In this document: positions 10,182 through 18,693 of the stretch, in pieces
How positions within the stretch are numbered: the stretch's first letter is position 1
Layout: the number at the start of each line of letters is the position of its first letter
The notes under the pieces: model-generated
Told to the model about the DNA's origin: nothing
What the model saw: only the letters and a program-made list of their open reading frames with translations
Database searches by the model: none
NCBI GenBank assembly: GCA_000403475.2
Contig: KE159795.1
Span: forward strand, 736,807 to 800,806
Direction: 5' to 3'
DNA: 64,000 nucleotides
Source of the DNA: Lachnospiraceae bacterium MD308
GTDB lineage: Bacteria; Bacillota; Clostridia; Lachnospirales; Lachnospiraceae
Program-made: the position numbers and the translations under genes

Positions 10182-10281
10182 AGCTTATGTCCCTCCTTTT
10201 TTCGTCTCCAGACGCAAAATAGCGGCACCAGCTTTTCCTCGCCGATACCGCTGTAAATACCAATGTCAAATCCCGCCAACT

Positions 10282-11079
10282 TTACGCTACTGCAAAGAAT
10301 GGCTTATACATATCATTCGCTGTCTGTCCTGACTGTTCCGGCTGCGGATTCGCCGCTGTCACCGTCCTGGTCGTACCGCCGGACACATATACATCTCCGC
10401 ACTCCGGGCAGATATCCGTATGAATGGTTACGTTCTGGCTTACTACCCTGCGATCCTCACGCACTGCCTTCGCCTGCTCTCTGACTACATGCTCCATCTC
10501 ATGGCCCTTCACCGCTGATGCTGCCTGCTCCGGCGCGATATGGGATGCTGTCTTAAAGGATACTCCCGGGTCGTCCGAGCCATCCTGATACTTACGTTCC
10601 TTGCAGGTCTGGCACTCGCCCTCCTCAACAGCCTTCATAACACCCTCAATTCCGGCCTCTTCTCCTTCCGGCGCTGCCTGTTTAGCTACCTGGGCACTCT
10701 CCTGTGACGGATCATATTGCTGGATACGCATACGCACCGCCATCTCTACCGGATCAGCTCCCTTTCGCATAAAAGGAAGCATCCGCCCGATTCCGCTGGA
10801 AGTCTCGTTAGAGACAACCGGAACCGGATCTACCGGTTCCACCGGCACACCCGGATTCGCCGCACGACCTACTGCCACTACTTTTCCGACATTGCCTGCT
10901 TCCTGAACTTGCTCTGCCTTGCCTGCTGCCTGGGCCTGTTCCACCTTGCCCGCTTCATCTGTCTTAGCCGTTCCTTCGGTTCCCCGCATTGTATATCTGT
11001 ACGGATTATTGTTAAAATAAAGGCTCTGTGTGTAAATACCACCGATCAAATTTACCACCTCCATGATGTCTGTCTTCAT
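10282..11079 (-). CDS. SprA-related putative metalloprotease
   Basis: The C-terminal half (about 150-240) carries HEMEH (residues 193-197, HExxH type), a CQTC pair (156, 159) before it and a CPECG pair (224, 227) after it. This is the pattern of the SprA-related/CJM1_0395 putative metalloprotease family. Residues 30-145 are low-complexity, rich in Ala, Glu, Gly and Val with repeated QxAGK/EAGN units. No signal peptide is seen. The ATG at 11079 has a weak site; a TTG at 11049 (codon 11) has a much stronger GGAGGTGG 5 nt before it and may be the true start. Its role is unknown. Confidence 0.75.
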   Translation of the reverse strand: MKTDIMEVVNLIGGIYTQSLYFNNNPYRYTMRGTEGTAKTDEAGKVEQAQAAGKAEQVQEAGNVGKVVAVGRAANPGVPVEPVDPVPVVSNETSSGIGRMLPFMRKGADPVEMAVRMRIQQYDPSQESAQVAKQAAPEGEEAGIEGVMKAVEEGECQTCKERKYQDGSDDPGVSFKTASHIAPEQAASAVKGHEMEHVVREQAKAVREDRRVVSQNVTIHTDICPECGDVYVSGGTTRTVTAANPQPEQSGQTANDMYKPFFAVA

Positions 11080-11102
11080 AAGCCTCGGCTTATACTACAT
11101 TT

Positions 11103-11131
11103 ATTATAAATGCACCAGGCAGAAAAATCAA
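11103..11131 (-). promoter_or_regulatory. Promoter of the SprA-related gene
   Basis: Minus-strand TTGATT (11131-11126), 17-bp spacer, consensus TATAAT (11108-11103). Confidence 0.65.
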
Positions 11132-11167
11132 TGGAAAAATAGGAATGTTCTCTCAATAATCCAGTAC

Positions 11168-11476
11168 CTATTTCAGCATCTCAAGAATCTCTTCCTTCGG
11201 CTTCGCTCCGCTCTCCCGCTTCACCAACTCCCCATTCTTAAACACCATCAATGTAGGGATAGACAACACTTTATACTGTCTCGCCAGTTCCGGCTGAGCA
11301 TCCACATCTACCTTACAAATCTTCGCATCTGTGACCTCGCCTGCAATCTCCTCAATCACCGGCCCAATCATCTGACATGGTCCGCACCATGTCGCCCAAA
11401 AATCTACCAGTACCGGAACAGATGCCTCCAATACTTCTTCTTTAAAATTATCCTTTGTCAAATGTAATACAGCCAT
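11168..11476 (-). CDS. trxA: Thioredoxin
   Basis: A 102-residue cytosolic disulfide reductase with the WCGPC active site (in FWATWCGPCQM) and the cis-proline loop (SIPTLMVF). The frame is open 7 codons further upstream, but the ATG at 11476 (MAVLHLT) follows AAGGAAG at good spacing. It lies 65 bp downstream of the UDP-glucose dehydrogenase gene, so co-transcription is possible. No thioredoxin reductase gene is in the window. Confidence 0.93.
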   Translation of the reverse strand: MAVLHLTKDNFKEEVLEASVPVLVDFWATWCGPCQMIGPVIEEIAGEVTDAKICKVDVDAQPELARQYKVLSIPTLMVFKNGELVKRESGAKPKEEILEMLK

Positions 11477-11540
11477 ACTAAACTTCCTTTCTTTCAATTA
11501 AATTATCGGGAAATACTTTATTTAACACATTTTCCCCCAC

Positions 11541-12770
11541 TTATTCATCCTTCCCATAAATGTCTCTGGTATACACTTTTTCCCTGCAATCTAAAAGTTC
11601 CTCTGAATACCTGTTGGCGATTATGACGTCACACCGGTCTTTAAATTCTTGAAGAGACTCCGTCCTCTCACATCCCATAAACATATCTTCTTTTAAACCA
11701 GGCTCATAGATAATAATCTTTATTCCTTTTTGTTTCAGGCGCTTTATAATGCCAAGAACCGAAGAATGCCTGAAATTATCTGAGTGGATTTTCATCGTCA
11801 GCCGATAGATTCCCGCCGTAATACGCCCTGTCTCTCCTTTTTCGGCAGCCTCACCTCTTCCTTTCTTCAACGCCTGCTCAGCCACAAAATCTTTTCTTGT
11901 CCTGTTCGCCTCCACAATAGCTCCAATAATATCCTCTGGCACATCTCTGTAATTTGCCAACAACTGTTTCGTATCTTTGGGAAGACAATAGCCTCCGTAT
12001 CCAAAAGATGGATTATTATAGTAATTTCCAATCCGGGGGTCTAAGCAGACGCCTTCAATCATCCGTTTTGCATCCAGTCCCCGCATCTCCGCATAAGTAT
12101 CCAGCTCATTAAAAAAGCTGATTCTAAGAGCCAGATATGTGTTGGCGAACAACTTAACCGCCTCCGCCTCAGACGCCCTTGTAAGCATCACAGGAACATC
12201 CTCTTTCAACACTCCTTCCTGCAAAAGTTTCGCAAACGCACCGGCATTTTCTGCCGTATCCTGGTTTTCACATGGCATTCCGACAATAATCCGTGAAGGA
12301 TAAAGATTGTCCCGCAGCGCACGCCCCTCCCTCAAAAATTCCGGACTAAACAATATTCGCTCTGTACGCAATTTTCGGCAGAGACGTTCCGTATATCCTA
12401 CTGGAACTGTGGACTTTATGACGATGACACCATTTTTTGAAACCCGAAGGACTTTCTCTGCCACCTGTTCTACCAGAGACGTATCAAAATAATCCTTTTT
12501 TGTATCATAATCCGTCGGCGTCGCTATGATGATAAAACGCGCCTCCCGGTAAGCGGCCTCCCCTGCTTCCCCCTCCGGTACTGCGGTCAGGCTCAACTCT
12601 TTCTCTGCAAAATAATTCTCAATATCCGAATCCTTTATGGGTGATATCCTGCTGTTTATCTGCCTTATCTTCGAAATGTCTATATCCACTACTGTCACTT
12701 CATGATTTTGTGACAGCAGCACCGCCAGCGACAGTCCTACATACCCCGCGCCTGCAATCGCTATCTTCAT
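11541..12770 (-). CDS. ugd: UDP-glucose 6-dehydrogenase
   Basis: A nucleotide-sugar dehydrogenase (409 residues) that oxidises UDP-glucose to UDP-glucuronate with two NAD+. It shows the N-terminal Rossmann motif GAGYVG, the catalytic cysteine in GYGGYCLPKD and a C-terminal UDP-binding domain. The start ATG directly follows the TAG stop of the upstream glycosyltransferase (TAGATG), so the two are translated from one message. This suggests supply of an acidic sugar for a surface polysaccharide. Confidence 0.92.
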   Translation of the reverse strand: MKIAIAGAGYVGLSLAVLLSQNHEVTVVDIDISKIRQINSRISPIKDSDIENYFAEKELSLTAVPEGEAGEAAYREARFIIIATPTDYDTKKDYFDTSLVEQVAEKVLRVSKNGVIVIKSTVPVGYTERLCRKLRTERILFSPEFLREGRALRDNLYPSRIIVGMPCENQDTAENAGAFAKLLQEGVLKEDVPVMLTRASEAEAVKLFANTYLALRISFFNELDTYAEMRGLDAKRMIEGVCLDPRIGNYYNNPSFGYGGYCLPKDTKQLLANYRDVPEDIIGAIVEANRTRKDFVAEQALKKGRGEAAEKGETGRITAGIYRLTMKIHSDNFRHSSVLGIIKRLKQKGIKIIIYEPGLKEDMFMGCERTESLQEFKDRCDVIIANRYSEELLDCREKVYTRDIYGKDE

Positions 12771-13901
12771 CTATTTTCTCCCTGCAAGCCCCTTTATTCG
12801 TTTCAGTTTTTGGTTTACCTTCAGCAAGACAGAAAGTCTTCTGCGGACTCTCCGCAGCGTATATTTGAGCTGGTCACGGTCCATCCGCCTTTCATTTGCC
12901 TTGCATAGCAGGAATTCCTCAGCGGACATCATCCGTATCCGCTCCAAGTCCGTACACACCCATTCCTCCTCCATATCTTCTTTCCTGCATTCCGTTAGTC
13001 CAAGACGTTCAAACCCCTCCCGCTGCAGGAAATCATACAATACTTCATATGAGTTAAATGAAGACTGGATATTCAAAGCCCGAAACATGCCCATAGCTGC
13101 TTTATTACGGAACCCCTTTTTCACAAGAGCAAACTCCGGCTCTTTCTCAAGCTCCTGCAAGGTGTACAGATAAGATTCATAGGGACAGAATACCGTCTCA
13201 GATGATTTCATGGTAAGGCTGTCTGCATTGTCCACTCTGTAAAATGCAAGATATCTGTCAACATAGGTGATTCTGTCCGCCGCAAACATCGCTTTCATAA
13301 CAAATGCCGTGTCATTTGCCTGGCGGATTTCCTGAAATCGAAGTTGATGGCTTACAAGAAACTTTCTTCTGAACATTTTATTCCAAACCATATTCGACCC
13401 GAAGTTAAAAATTGTATCACGCAAGTCGAACTTATTAAACGGGTCTTTATCCGGTATAAACTCTGTCTTTAAATAGCCGTCTGCCTCATACATTTTCCCG
13501 CCCTGTACAAATTCACAGACACCGCACACACATATGTCCGCCTGTGTTCTCTGCATCTTTCGGCACATAAGTTCTAAAGCCCTCCGGTGGAACTGGTCAT
13601 CTGCATCCCAGAACACCACGTATTTTCCTCTTGCATGTAAAAGTCCCTGATTCCTTGCGGCTCCGGCATTTATGTTCGGCTGTTCCAATAACATAATTCT
13701 CGAATCCCGGTCCATAAAGCTCCGGATAATCTCACCGGAATTGTCGGTAGAGCCGTCATTTACGCAGATAATCTCTATCTCCTGCATGCTCTGTCCTAAA
13801 ACTGAATCCAGCATCTGTCCAATATATTCTCCTGCATTATAAACAGGGACAATTACAGATACTTTTGTCACTTTTCCGTTTTTCGTGTTTTTCTTTCTCA
13901 T
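12771..13901 (-). CDS. Family 2 glycosyltransferase
   Basis: A GT-A fold glycosyltransferase (376 residues): the N-terminal VSVIVPVYN and VNDGSTDNS motifs bind the nucleotide sugar and WDADD is the DxD-type metal site. The C-terminal 60 residues are very basic (many Arg and Lys) and may bind membrane or polymer. It is the first gene of a pair with ugd. The acceptor is unknown. Genes of this type are commonly part of cell-surface polysaccharide assembly, but no polymerase or flippase is nearby. Confidence 0.88.
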   Translation of the reverse strand: MRKKNTKNGKVTKVSVIVPVYNAGEYIGQMLDSVLGQSMQEIEIICVNDGSTDNSGEIIRSFMDRDSRIMLLEQPNINAGAARNQGLLHARGKYVVFWDADDQFHRRALELMCRKMQRTQADICVCGVCEFVQGGKMYEADGYLKTEFIPDKDPFNKFDLRDTIFNFGSNMVWNKMFRRKFLVSHQLRFQEIRQANDTAFVMKAMFAADRITYVDRYLAFYRVDNADSLTMKSSETVFCPYESYLYTLQELEKEPEFALVKKGFRNKAAMGMFRALNIQSSFNSYEVLYDFLQREGFERLGLTECRKEDMEEEWVCTDLERIRMMSAEEFLLCKANERRMDRDQLKYTLRRVRRRLSVLLKVNQKLKRIKGLAGRK

Positions 13902-13961
13902 CTACCGCACCTTCTTTGCCACTATGATTCTGTGAAGTACTCTGCATTTTTCACTAATCTC

Positions 13962-13989
13962 ATGATAATCGCTTTACCATAATTTTGCA
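13962..13989 (-). promoter_or_regulatory. Promoter of the glycosyltransferase-ugd unit
   Basis: Minus-strand TTGCAA (13989-13984), 16-bp spacer, TATCAT (13967-13962), about 60 bp before the start at 13901. Confidence 0.5.
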
Positions 13990-14027
13990 ATGAAATATTC
14001 ATGATTGCAGAACAAATATCGCCATCA

Positions 14028-14103
14028 GGGAAATATCCATGTTTATTTCCCTGTCCGCACAACTCAAAACCACCGCTGCCTCGTAGTAAAGCCACGGTGG
14101 TTT
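14028..14103 (-). terminator. Two stem-loops after the 213-residue gene
   Basis: The first stem met by transcripts of the minus gene is AAACCACCG/CGGTGGTTT (14067-14103, 9 bp, long loop), followed only by TTTT. A second dyad, AGGGAAATA/TATTTCCCT, is at 14028-14053. They probably end the 14125-15471 transcript but the T-tract is weak. Confidence 0.4.
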
Positions 14104-14124
14104 CATGTATTTTTCTCTGTTCTC

Positions 14125-14766
14125 TTAACCCTGCACTTCTTCTCTGTAATCAACGAGCAACTGTGCAAATTCTAAAAAACGCGCCTTACTGTTCGTAAGC
14201 TGAACCTGACGCTCAAGCTCTTCACTCGTGTAATAACCCTCAAAACGCTTGAAAGCATTCTGGCACATCTCCAGGTTATATTGCAGGCTCCGGACGCCAA
14301 ATTTAGGATAACTAAATTCCATCTCGCCGGAAGATGCATTTACCGAATACAAAAAGCCCGATGCCTCCCGCACTATGCCTGCCGGTTGCGGCATCTCCCC
14401 GCTTAAGATCGCATCATAAAGCTCCTTTGGGAACACTACGATTTGATTCAATCCATTATCTTCCGGTCTGGGCGGTATCACACCGTCTTCTGCAAGCTTT
14501 CCTGCCAACTCGAAAAGTTCTTCTTCATTCATATTCTCAATATCATAATCCCTTGCTATCTGATCCAGCTTTTCTTCTGTCAATGCCGGAAACTTATTTA
14601 ATATCTCATTCTTTTTCTCTGAAACAAGATATCTGTTCTCAGTATCCTGCACCTTGACTTTTGTATTGCATTGAAAATCACCTGCATTCACCGTTTTCTT
14701 CCAACTGTCTCCGCCGCCCGCAAGATACCGGGCATTTGCAGCATAATTATACGATTGTACCCTCAC
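14125..14766 (-). CDS. Protein of unknown function (213 residues)
   Basis: I do not recognise this protein. It has no signal peptide and no membrane helix. It is soluble and acidic, with a helical acidic middle (about 45-95, LTEEKLDQIARDYDIENM) and a mixed C-terminal half. The opening RVQSYNYAANARYLAGGG resembles the N-termini of surface-appendage or envelope-associated small proteins only in a general way. It lies 15 bp downstream of the secreted-protein gene at 14782-15471 and is probably in the same transcript, so a joint role is likely. Confidence 0.75.
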   Translation of the reverse strand: MRVQSYNYAANARYLAGGGDSWKKTVNAGDFQCNTKVKVQDTENRYLVSEKKNEILNKFPALTEEKLDQIARDYDIENMNEEELFELAGKLAEDGVIPPRPEDNGLNQIVVFPKELYDAILSGEMPQPAGIVREASGFLYSVNASSGEMEFSYPKFGVRSLQYNLEMCQNAFKRFEGYYTSEELERQVQLTNSKARFLEFAQLLVDYREEVQG

Positions 14767-14781
14767 TTAACTATGTCCTCC

Positions 14782-15471
14782 TTACTTTTCTACATTGAAT
14801 GTGATTGTCGCAAAGAAGCTATTATAGACAACATTACCATTAGATGCACGATGCCCATATCTTCCCTTCATAGAAGAAGTATACGTACCTGTCTCATCTC
14901 CCGGTTCCAAAGTCTTATAAAATTCACATTGGAAAGGATTCATATTATCTGAAACACTTAACGCTACACGCTGCTCTTCCGAGCCGTTTACAGAATAGTA
15001 ATAATCTACCGGAGTATCCATCTTAAAATAATAGGTAGCTACCGTATACCATCCCATGAGCAGATAGCCCTTAGAAGCATAATACTCTTTGATTGTCTGA
15101 ATCTCATCACTGTACACAATCCCTGATACATACGCATCCATCTCTGAATTTGTAAAAGACTGTCCATAGTTTGAAAAAACGCCAAGATGGTTTGTTGACG
15201 GGTTATACGCTAAAGGAAATGCTTCAATGCCGACCATTCTCATCTGGTTCTCTCCTAACACTGTAGCATAAGGTTCCGCTTCATTGAGCGCGTCCAGATT
15301 TTCAGACAATTTTATGGTATCTTCTGCTGACAAAGAATCCAAAGAATCCAACGTTTTAATTTCATGCAATTCTGATGTATCTTTCTGGCCCTCTGCAGCA
15401 AAGGCTGTCATTCCACAGCAAACTGTCATAGCAACAATAAGTAAACTGGTAATAATTTTTTTCATGTTCAT
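14782..15471 (-). CDS. Secreted protein of unknown function
   Basis: The first 25 residues are a clear signal peptide (basic MNMKK, hydrophobic core, cleavage after AFA). The mature part (about 200 residues) has no lipobox and no sorting signal. Its second half is rich in Tyr, Ser and Asn with alternating polar and hydrophobic residues, suggesting a beta-rich fold. The start follows AGGAGGAG with 5-nt spacing. It sits between the unknown 213-residue gene and the BlaI/BlaR1-like pair. Regulation by that pair is an inference from position. Confidence 0.78.
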   Translation of the reverse strand: MNMKKIITSLLIVAMTVCCGMTAFAAEGQKDTSELHEIKTLDSLDSLSAEDTIKLSENLDALNEAEPYATVLGENQMRMVGIEAFPLAYNPSTNHLGVFSNYGQSFTNSEMDAYVSGIVYSDEIQTIKEYYASKGYLLMGWYTVATYYFKMDTPVDYYYSVNGSEEQRVALSVSDNMNPFQCEFYKTLEPGDETGTYTSSMKGRYGHRASNGNVVYNSFFATITFNVEK

Positions 15472-15504
15472 AAATTCTCCTCCTAGTATATCACAAATTT
15501 TATG

Positions 15505-15639
15505 TTATTGGGTAAAATATATTGTTAAAATAATCTTCCCATACATAGGCGGCGAACTTCCGCTGTGAAAAATCAAAAATCTTTTCTTGTATTCAGGGAT
15601 TCTTGAATTTTCTATATTACCTATAATTAATATCTCCAT
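15505..15639 (-). CDS. Possible small gene (44 residues)
   Basis: A short open frame with an excellent ribosome binding site (AAGGAG, 5 nt before ATG at 15639). The peptide begins MEILIIGNIENSRIPEYKK and ends with a hydrophobic stretch (KIILTIYFTQ). I do not recognise it. It could be a small membrane peptide, a leader peptide for the secreted-protein gene 33 bp downstream, or chance. The rest of 15472-15754 is AT-rich and contains dyads next to the putative promoter. Confidence 0.35.
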   Translation of the reverse strand: MEILIIGNIENSRIPEYKKRFLIFHSGSSPPMYGKIILTIYFTQ

Positions 15640-15692
15640 TTCTACTCCTTCCACTTGAGTTTTAGTGAAAAAATAGTACATATCTTTTATAC

Positions 15693-15714
15693 TATATAAC
15701 TATGTTTATAGTCG
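15693..15714 (-). promoter_or_regulatory. AT-rich dyad region, possible BlaI-type operator
   Basis: The region upstream of the small ORF and the secreted-protein gene contains TATACTATATAACTATG and the imperfect dyad ACTAT-N4-ATAGT overlapping likely -10 sequences. BlaI/MecI repressors bind AT-rich dyads near promoters; assignment to the BlaI homologue at 17100-17495 is inference. Confidence 0.3.
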
Positions 15715-15754
15715 TTATATGTATTTACCAAGGGGATTTCCATCCCCCAAAAAA

Positions 15755-17116
15755 TTATCTTACGTAATAAGTACCTTCTGCTGTAATTTTCACACCACTG
15801 TTATTTTCTACATAAACTTTATATGTACCGGATTGGTCTAATGAAAAATCTCCTGATAAATATTTTTTCCCTGTTATATATCTTCGAGTACCATCTGGTT
15901 CTATTATTCCGACACGAACCGTTTTATCTATGGGTGAAATATAAGCTGTCACTGATATATTGCCGCCTGACTTTGCACTGAATTCAGTCGACGTTTTCCT
16001 CACTCCGTTGGATACAGACCAATTAAAACTACCGGAACTGCGTGACATTATATCAACTTCCCCGGTTTCTTCCACTACCCCTTCTGTTTTTCCTGATTCC
16101 TCATATTCCGGCATTTCTGGAGGCACCATTTCTTCCTCTTCCACATCTGTCGCATCGTATGCTGCATGATACGCCTCCGCCATCCCTTTAGATGCCGCAC
16201 ATACTGTTACTGAACTGGAAGCCAGCATAACTGCACAAATTATTGCTGCTTTCCACGCATCACGTTTCTTAATCTCCTTTTGTATTCTCATCCTTCTCAC
16301 CCTTTCTACCAATTCGTTTTCATTTTCACTCAAATGCACCGCAAAATACGAATGCAATTCTTGAGAATTTATCTGAATCCTCACAATCGTATTAAAATAA
16401 TAACTAATCCCTCCCGCTGTCTCATACGCCTCAAAATCACAGGCATGCTCGCCCCACTTTCTCAAAAGTCTGTAGAACTTCCAAATTAGAGGATTAAAAA
16501 AATGTACCCCAATTAAAACCGAAGCAATTCTTCTCCACAATATATCTTTATGTTTATAATGCGTAAGCTCATGGATAAAAATCACCTTTAATTCCTCATC
16601 AGAGTAATCTTCCACCGGCAAAATAACTACCGGTCTTATTATCCCCCAGAGTACAGCCGTAGGTGCTTGATAGCACTGTGCCAGTTCCACTTTCCCGTCT
16701 GATATACCCATCTTTTGTCCAACCTGCATAAAAATCTCTCTTTTGTGTTTTTCACACTCAAAACGCTCTTTAAACAATTGATCTGCCCGATATACCAGAT
16801 ACATCTGTTTTAACAATATGAAGCAGGAAATACCCGCCCACACAACAAATAATATACCGCATACTGTCATGATTACCTTTGTATGCAAGAATAAATCTCC
16901 CCGGTAAACCCCATATGTACAGTCCAATATGGTCATTCCCACATACAAGACGGGAAACGCAAAAAAAATCAAAATCAACTTCATAAACGAATACAAAATA
17001 TTGGGAAATCCCGCCTTTTCCAACCATTGCCCGATAAAATACCAAAATCCGAACACTATACTCCCTGTTACAGATGTCAAAACCAGACAGGAAACTGCAT
17101 TAATTGTCCAGATCAT
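15755..17116 (-). CDS. BlaR1/MecR1-type M56 membrane metallopeptidase with an unusual sensor domain
   Basis: The N-terminal half has three to four hydrophobic helices and a cytosolic zinc-peptidase site HELTH (residues 182-186, followed by YKHKD), as in M56 sensor proteases that inactivate their BlaI repressor. A last helix lies near 288-308. The extracellular part (about 310-453) is not a penicillin-binding domain: it is an acidic linker followed by a roughly 90-residue, probably beta-sandwich domain (ISVTAYISPIDKTVRVG, GTYKVYVENN). The inducing signal is therefore unlikely to be a beta-lactam bound covalently. The start overlaps the end of the BlaI gene by 17 bp. Confidence 0.85.
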   Translation of the reverse strand: MIWTINAVSCLVLTSVTGSIVFGFWYFIGQWLEKAGFPNILYSFMKLILIFFAFPVLYVGMTILDCTYGVYRGDLFLHTKVIMTVCGILFVVWAGISCFILLKQMYLVYRADQLFKERFECEKHKREIFMQVGQKMGISDGKVELAQCYQAPTAVLWGIIRPVVILPVEDYSDEELKVIFIHELTHYKHKDILWRRIASVLIGVHFFNPLIWKFYRLLRKWGEHACDFEAYETAGGISYYFNTIVRIQINSQELHSYFAVHLSENENELVERVRRMRIQKEIKKRDAWKAAIICAVMLASSSVTVCAASKGMAEAYHAAYDATDVEEEEMVPPEMPEYEESGKTEGVVEETGEVDIMSRSSGSFNWSVSNGVRKTSTEFSAKSGGNISVTAYISPIDKTVRVGIIEPDGTRRYITGKKYLSGDFSLDQSGTYKVYVENNSGVKITAEGTYYVR

Positions 17117-17495
17117 CTAATATCCCCCGTATCGTCTCTATCTCCTTCTGTGTGATGTTTGCTGTACTGCAAAGTGCCGCTACCACCTTCGCCGCATCAC
17201 CATGATACCAGAAATCCGTTTGATCTTTTAATAATTTTCGCTTATATTCTTCCTCACTTTTCAGAGCATGAACATAAGCATACCTCCCTACCCTGTACTG
17301 TCTGGCAAAGCCCTTCGCAGAAAGATTCAGAATAAATGTTACAATCGTTGTTCGCTTATAATCTTTATTATACTTTGTCCGAAGCGTCTCAGCCAGTTCA
17401 GTAATCGAGATATCCTCTCCTTTATCCCATATTGCTTTCATAATAATCGTTTCACATGTACTCAGTGAACAATCTTCTTTATATACTGGTTCCAT
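17100..17495 (-). CDS. BlaI/MecI family transcriptional repressor
   Basis: A 131-residue winged-helix repressor: the N-terminal part (about 5-75) matches the BlaI DNA-binding fold (CETIIMKAIWDKGEDISITEL, then a second helix pair and KDYKRTTIVTFILNL), and the C-terminal part is the dimer helix region. The ATG at 17495 is chosen because AGGAGG lies 7 nt before it; the frame extends six codons more. It is co-transcribed with the M56 protease gene and probably represses its own promoter. It is released when the protease is activated, by analogy with the family. Confidence 0.9.
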   Translation of the reverse strand: MEPVYKEDCSLSTCETIIMKAIWDKGEDISITELAETLRTKYNKDYKRTTIVTFILNLSAKGFARQYRVGRYAYVHALKSEEEYKRKLLKDQTDFWYHGDAAKVVAALCSTANITQKEIETIRGILDDLDN

Positions 17496-17520
17496 CTTAA
17501 TACCTCCTCTCAAATCGTCT

Positions 17521-17545
17521 GTATAATTATATTACTAGTTTTTTA
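17521..17545 (-). promoter_or_regulatory. Promoter/operator candidate of the blaI-blaR1-like operon
   Basis: The minus strand carries a TATAAT about 30 bp before the blaI-like start. The perfect palindrome TATAATTATA overlaps it. No good -35 is present at standard spacing. Confidence 0.4.
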
Positions 17546-17570
17546 GATGTTTCGCAAGCAAAAATTACAT

Positions 17571-18692
17571 TTATCTAAACCGACAGATTGCCGTAGTTCC
17601 TTCTTCTTCGGCAGACAGATATCGCAGCTTCCATCCATGAGCCAGAGCGATTTCCCGGCACACTTGTATGCCGTACCCGTGTCTTCCCGCCTGGCTCTCA
17701 GCCAATCCCGACAGTTCCTGCCCCTTATTGACGGCCCGCAAAAGCTTTTCATCCAGTAACTCTCCGTCGTTCCAGACACAGATACACGATTCATCCACCG
17801 TTACCTTAATATGTATCCCGGCACTTAAGGCATTGGCGGTCAAATTCTCAAGCAGACACCTTACCAGCGTCTCGTCGCCATTCAAATACTCAATCCGACT
17901 ATCTGTCTTGATATCCGGGTATTGCTCCTTAAGCTCATCAAGCAGCCTTCTAATATCCATCCGCCGAATCTGAAGAGAACCTTCTTTTACGTTTCCCATG
18001 ATCAACAGCTTTTCCGTGATACTCTCCAGATTCTTAGCGCTGTCTACAATCTGCCTGGCAGCAAAAAATCTATCCTCTTCCGTCAGCTTTCCCATCATCA
18101 GGTACTCTGCATATCCGCGGATACCGGTAAGGGGCGTGCGAAGCTCGTGGGCTATCTGATTCACCGGACGGTTGACTCTCCTCATACTCATGTACAGCAA
18201 GATCCCAATTCCCGCACTAAAAGCAAGGCCCACCGCGCAAAACATGAAAAGCCTGCGTTCCTGAACTTCGAAAAGCGCTTCGAGATTCTTCGCATAACTG
18301 ACTTCGAGCCCGTCCCCGTCCATCTCCTTTACCCCCCGGATTACGAGAAAACGCTCTCCTTTATACTTTTTAATCTCTATTGTCCGGCTCCCGGAAAGCT
18401 CCTCCGGAAAATAATCCGCCACGGTATAAGTGTTCATCTGTACCCGAGTTAAAATCCCGGATTCCCGGTAATTCTGCACCGCGGCATTAATATTCATACT
18501 CATCCGGCTCAGTTCCTCTTCCTTAAGTCCTTCCGCCAGATAAAAAAGACTTTTCTCATCATTATATGCATGCTCCACCCACTGGATAAACTCATTTCTG
18601 GAAATGTAATTATCCAACAGCAAAAATCCGCCGTAGATGACGATCAGAAACATTCCATAGGTAATCAAAAAATTTTTCTTCCATACTTGCAT
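17571..18692 (-). CDS. Sensor histidine kinase
   Basis: A membrane kinase of about 373 residues: a first helix (residues 8-27), an extracellular segment of about 120 residues, a second helix (about 150-170), then the H-box HELRTPLTG and a C-terminal ATPase domain (N-box around LLENLTANAL, a short G-box HGYGIQV). It pairs with the response regulator just upstream. The ATG at 18692 follows GGAG at 7 nt and overlaps nothing; the longer frame from 18716 would run into the regulator gene. The extracellular signal is unknown. Confidence 0.9.
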   Translation of the reverse strand: MQVWKKNFLITYGMFLIVIYGGFLLLDNYISRNEFIQWVEHAYNDEKSLFYLAEGLKEEELSRMSMNINAAVQNYRESGILTRVQMNTYTVADYFPEELSGSRTIEIKKYKGERFLVIRGVKEMDGDGLEVSYAKNLEALFEVQERRLFMFCAVGLAFSAGIGILLYMSMRRVNRPVNQIAHELRTPLTGIRGYAEYLMMGKLTEEDRFFAARQIVDSAKNLESITEKLLIMGNVKEGSLQIRRMDIRRLLDELKEQYPDIKTDSRIEYLNGDETLVRCLLENLTANALSAGIHIKVTVDESCICVWNDGELLDEKLLRAVNKGQELSGLAESQAGRHGYGIQVCREIALAHGWKLRYLSAEEEGTTAICRFR

Positions 18693-18693
18693 C

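Noticed and set aside
15730-15752. GGGGAT/ATCCCC hairpin as terminator of the blaI-blaR1-like operon
   Set aside because: The T-run lies before, not after, the stem when read in the direction of the operon.
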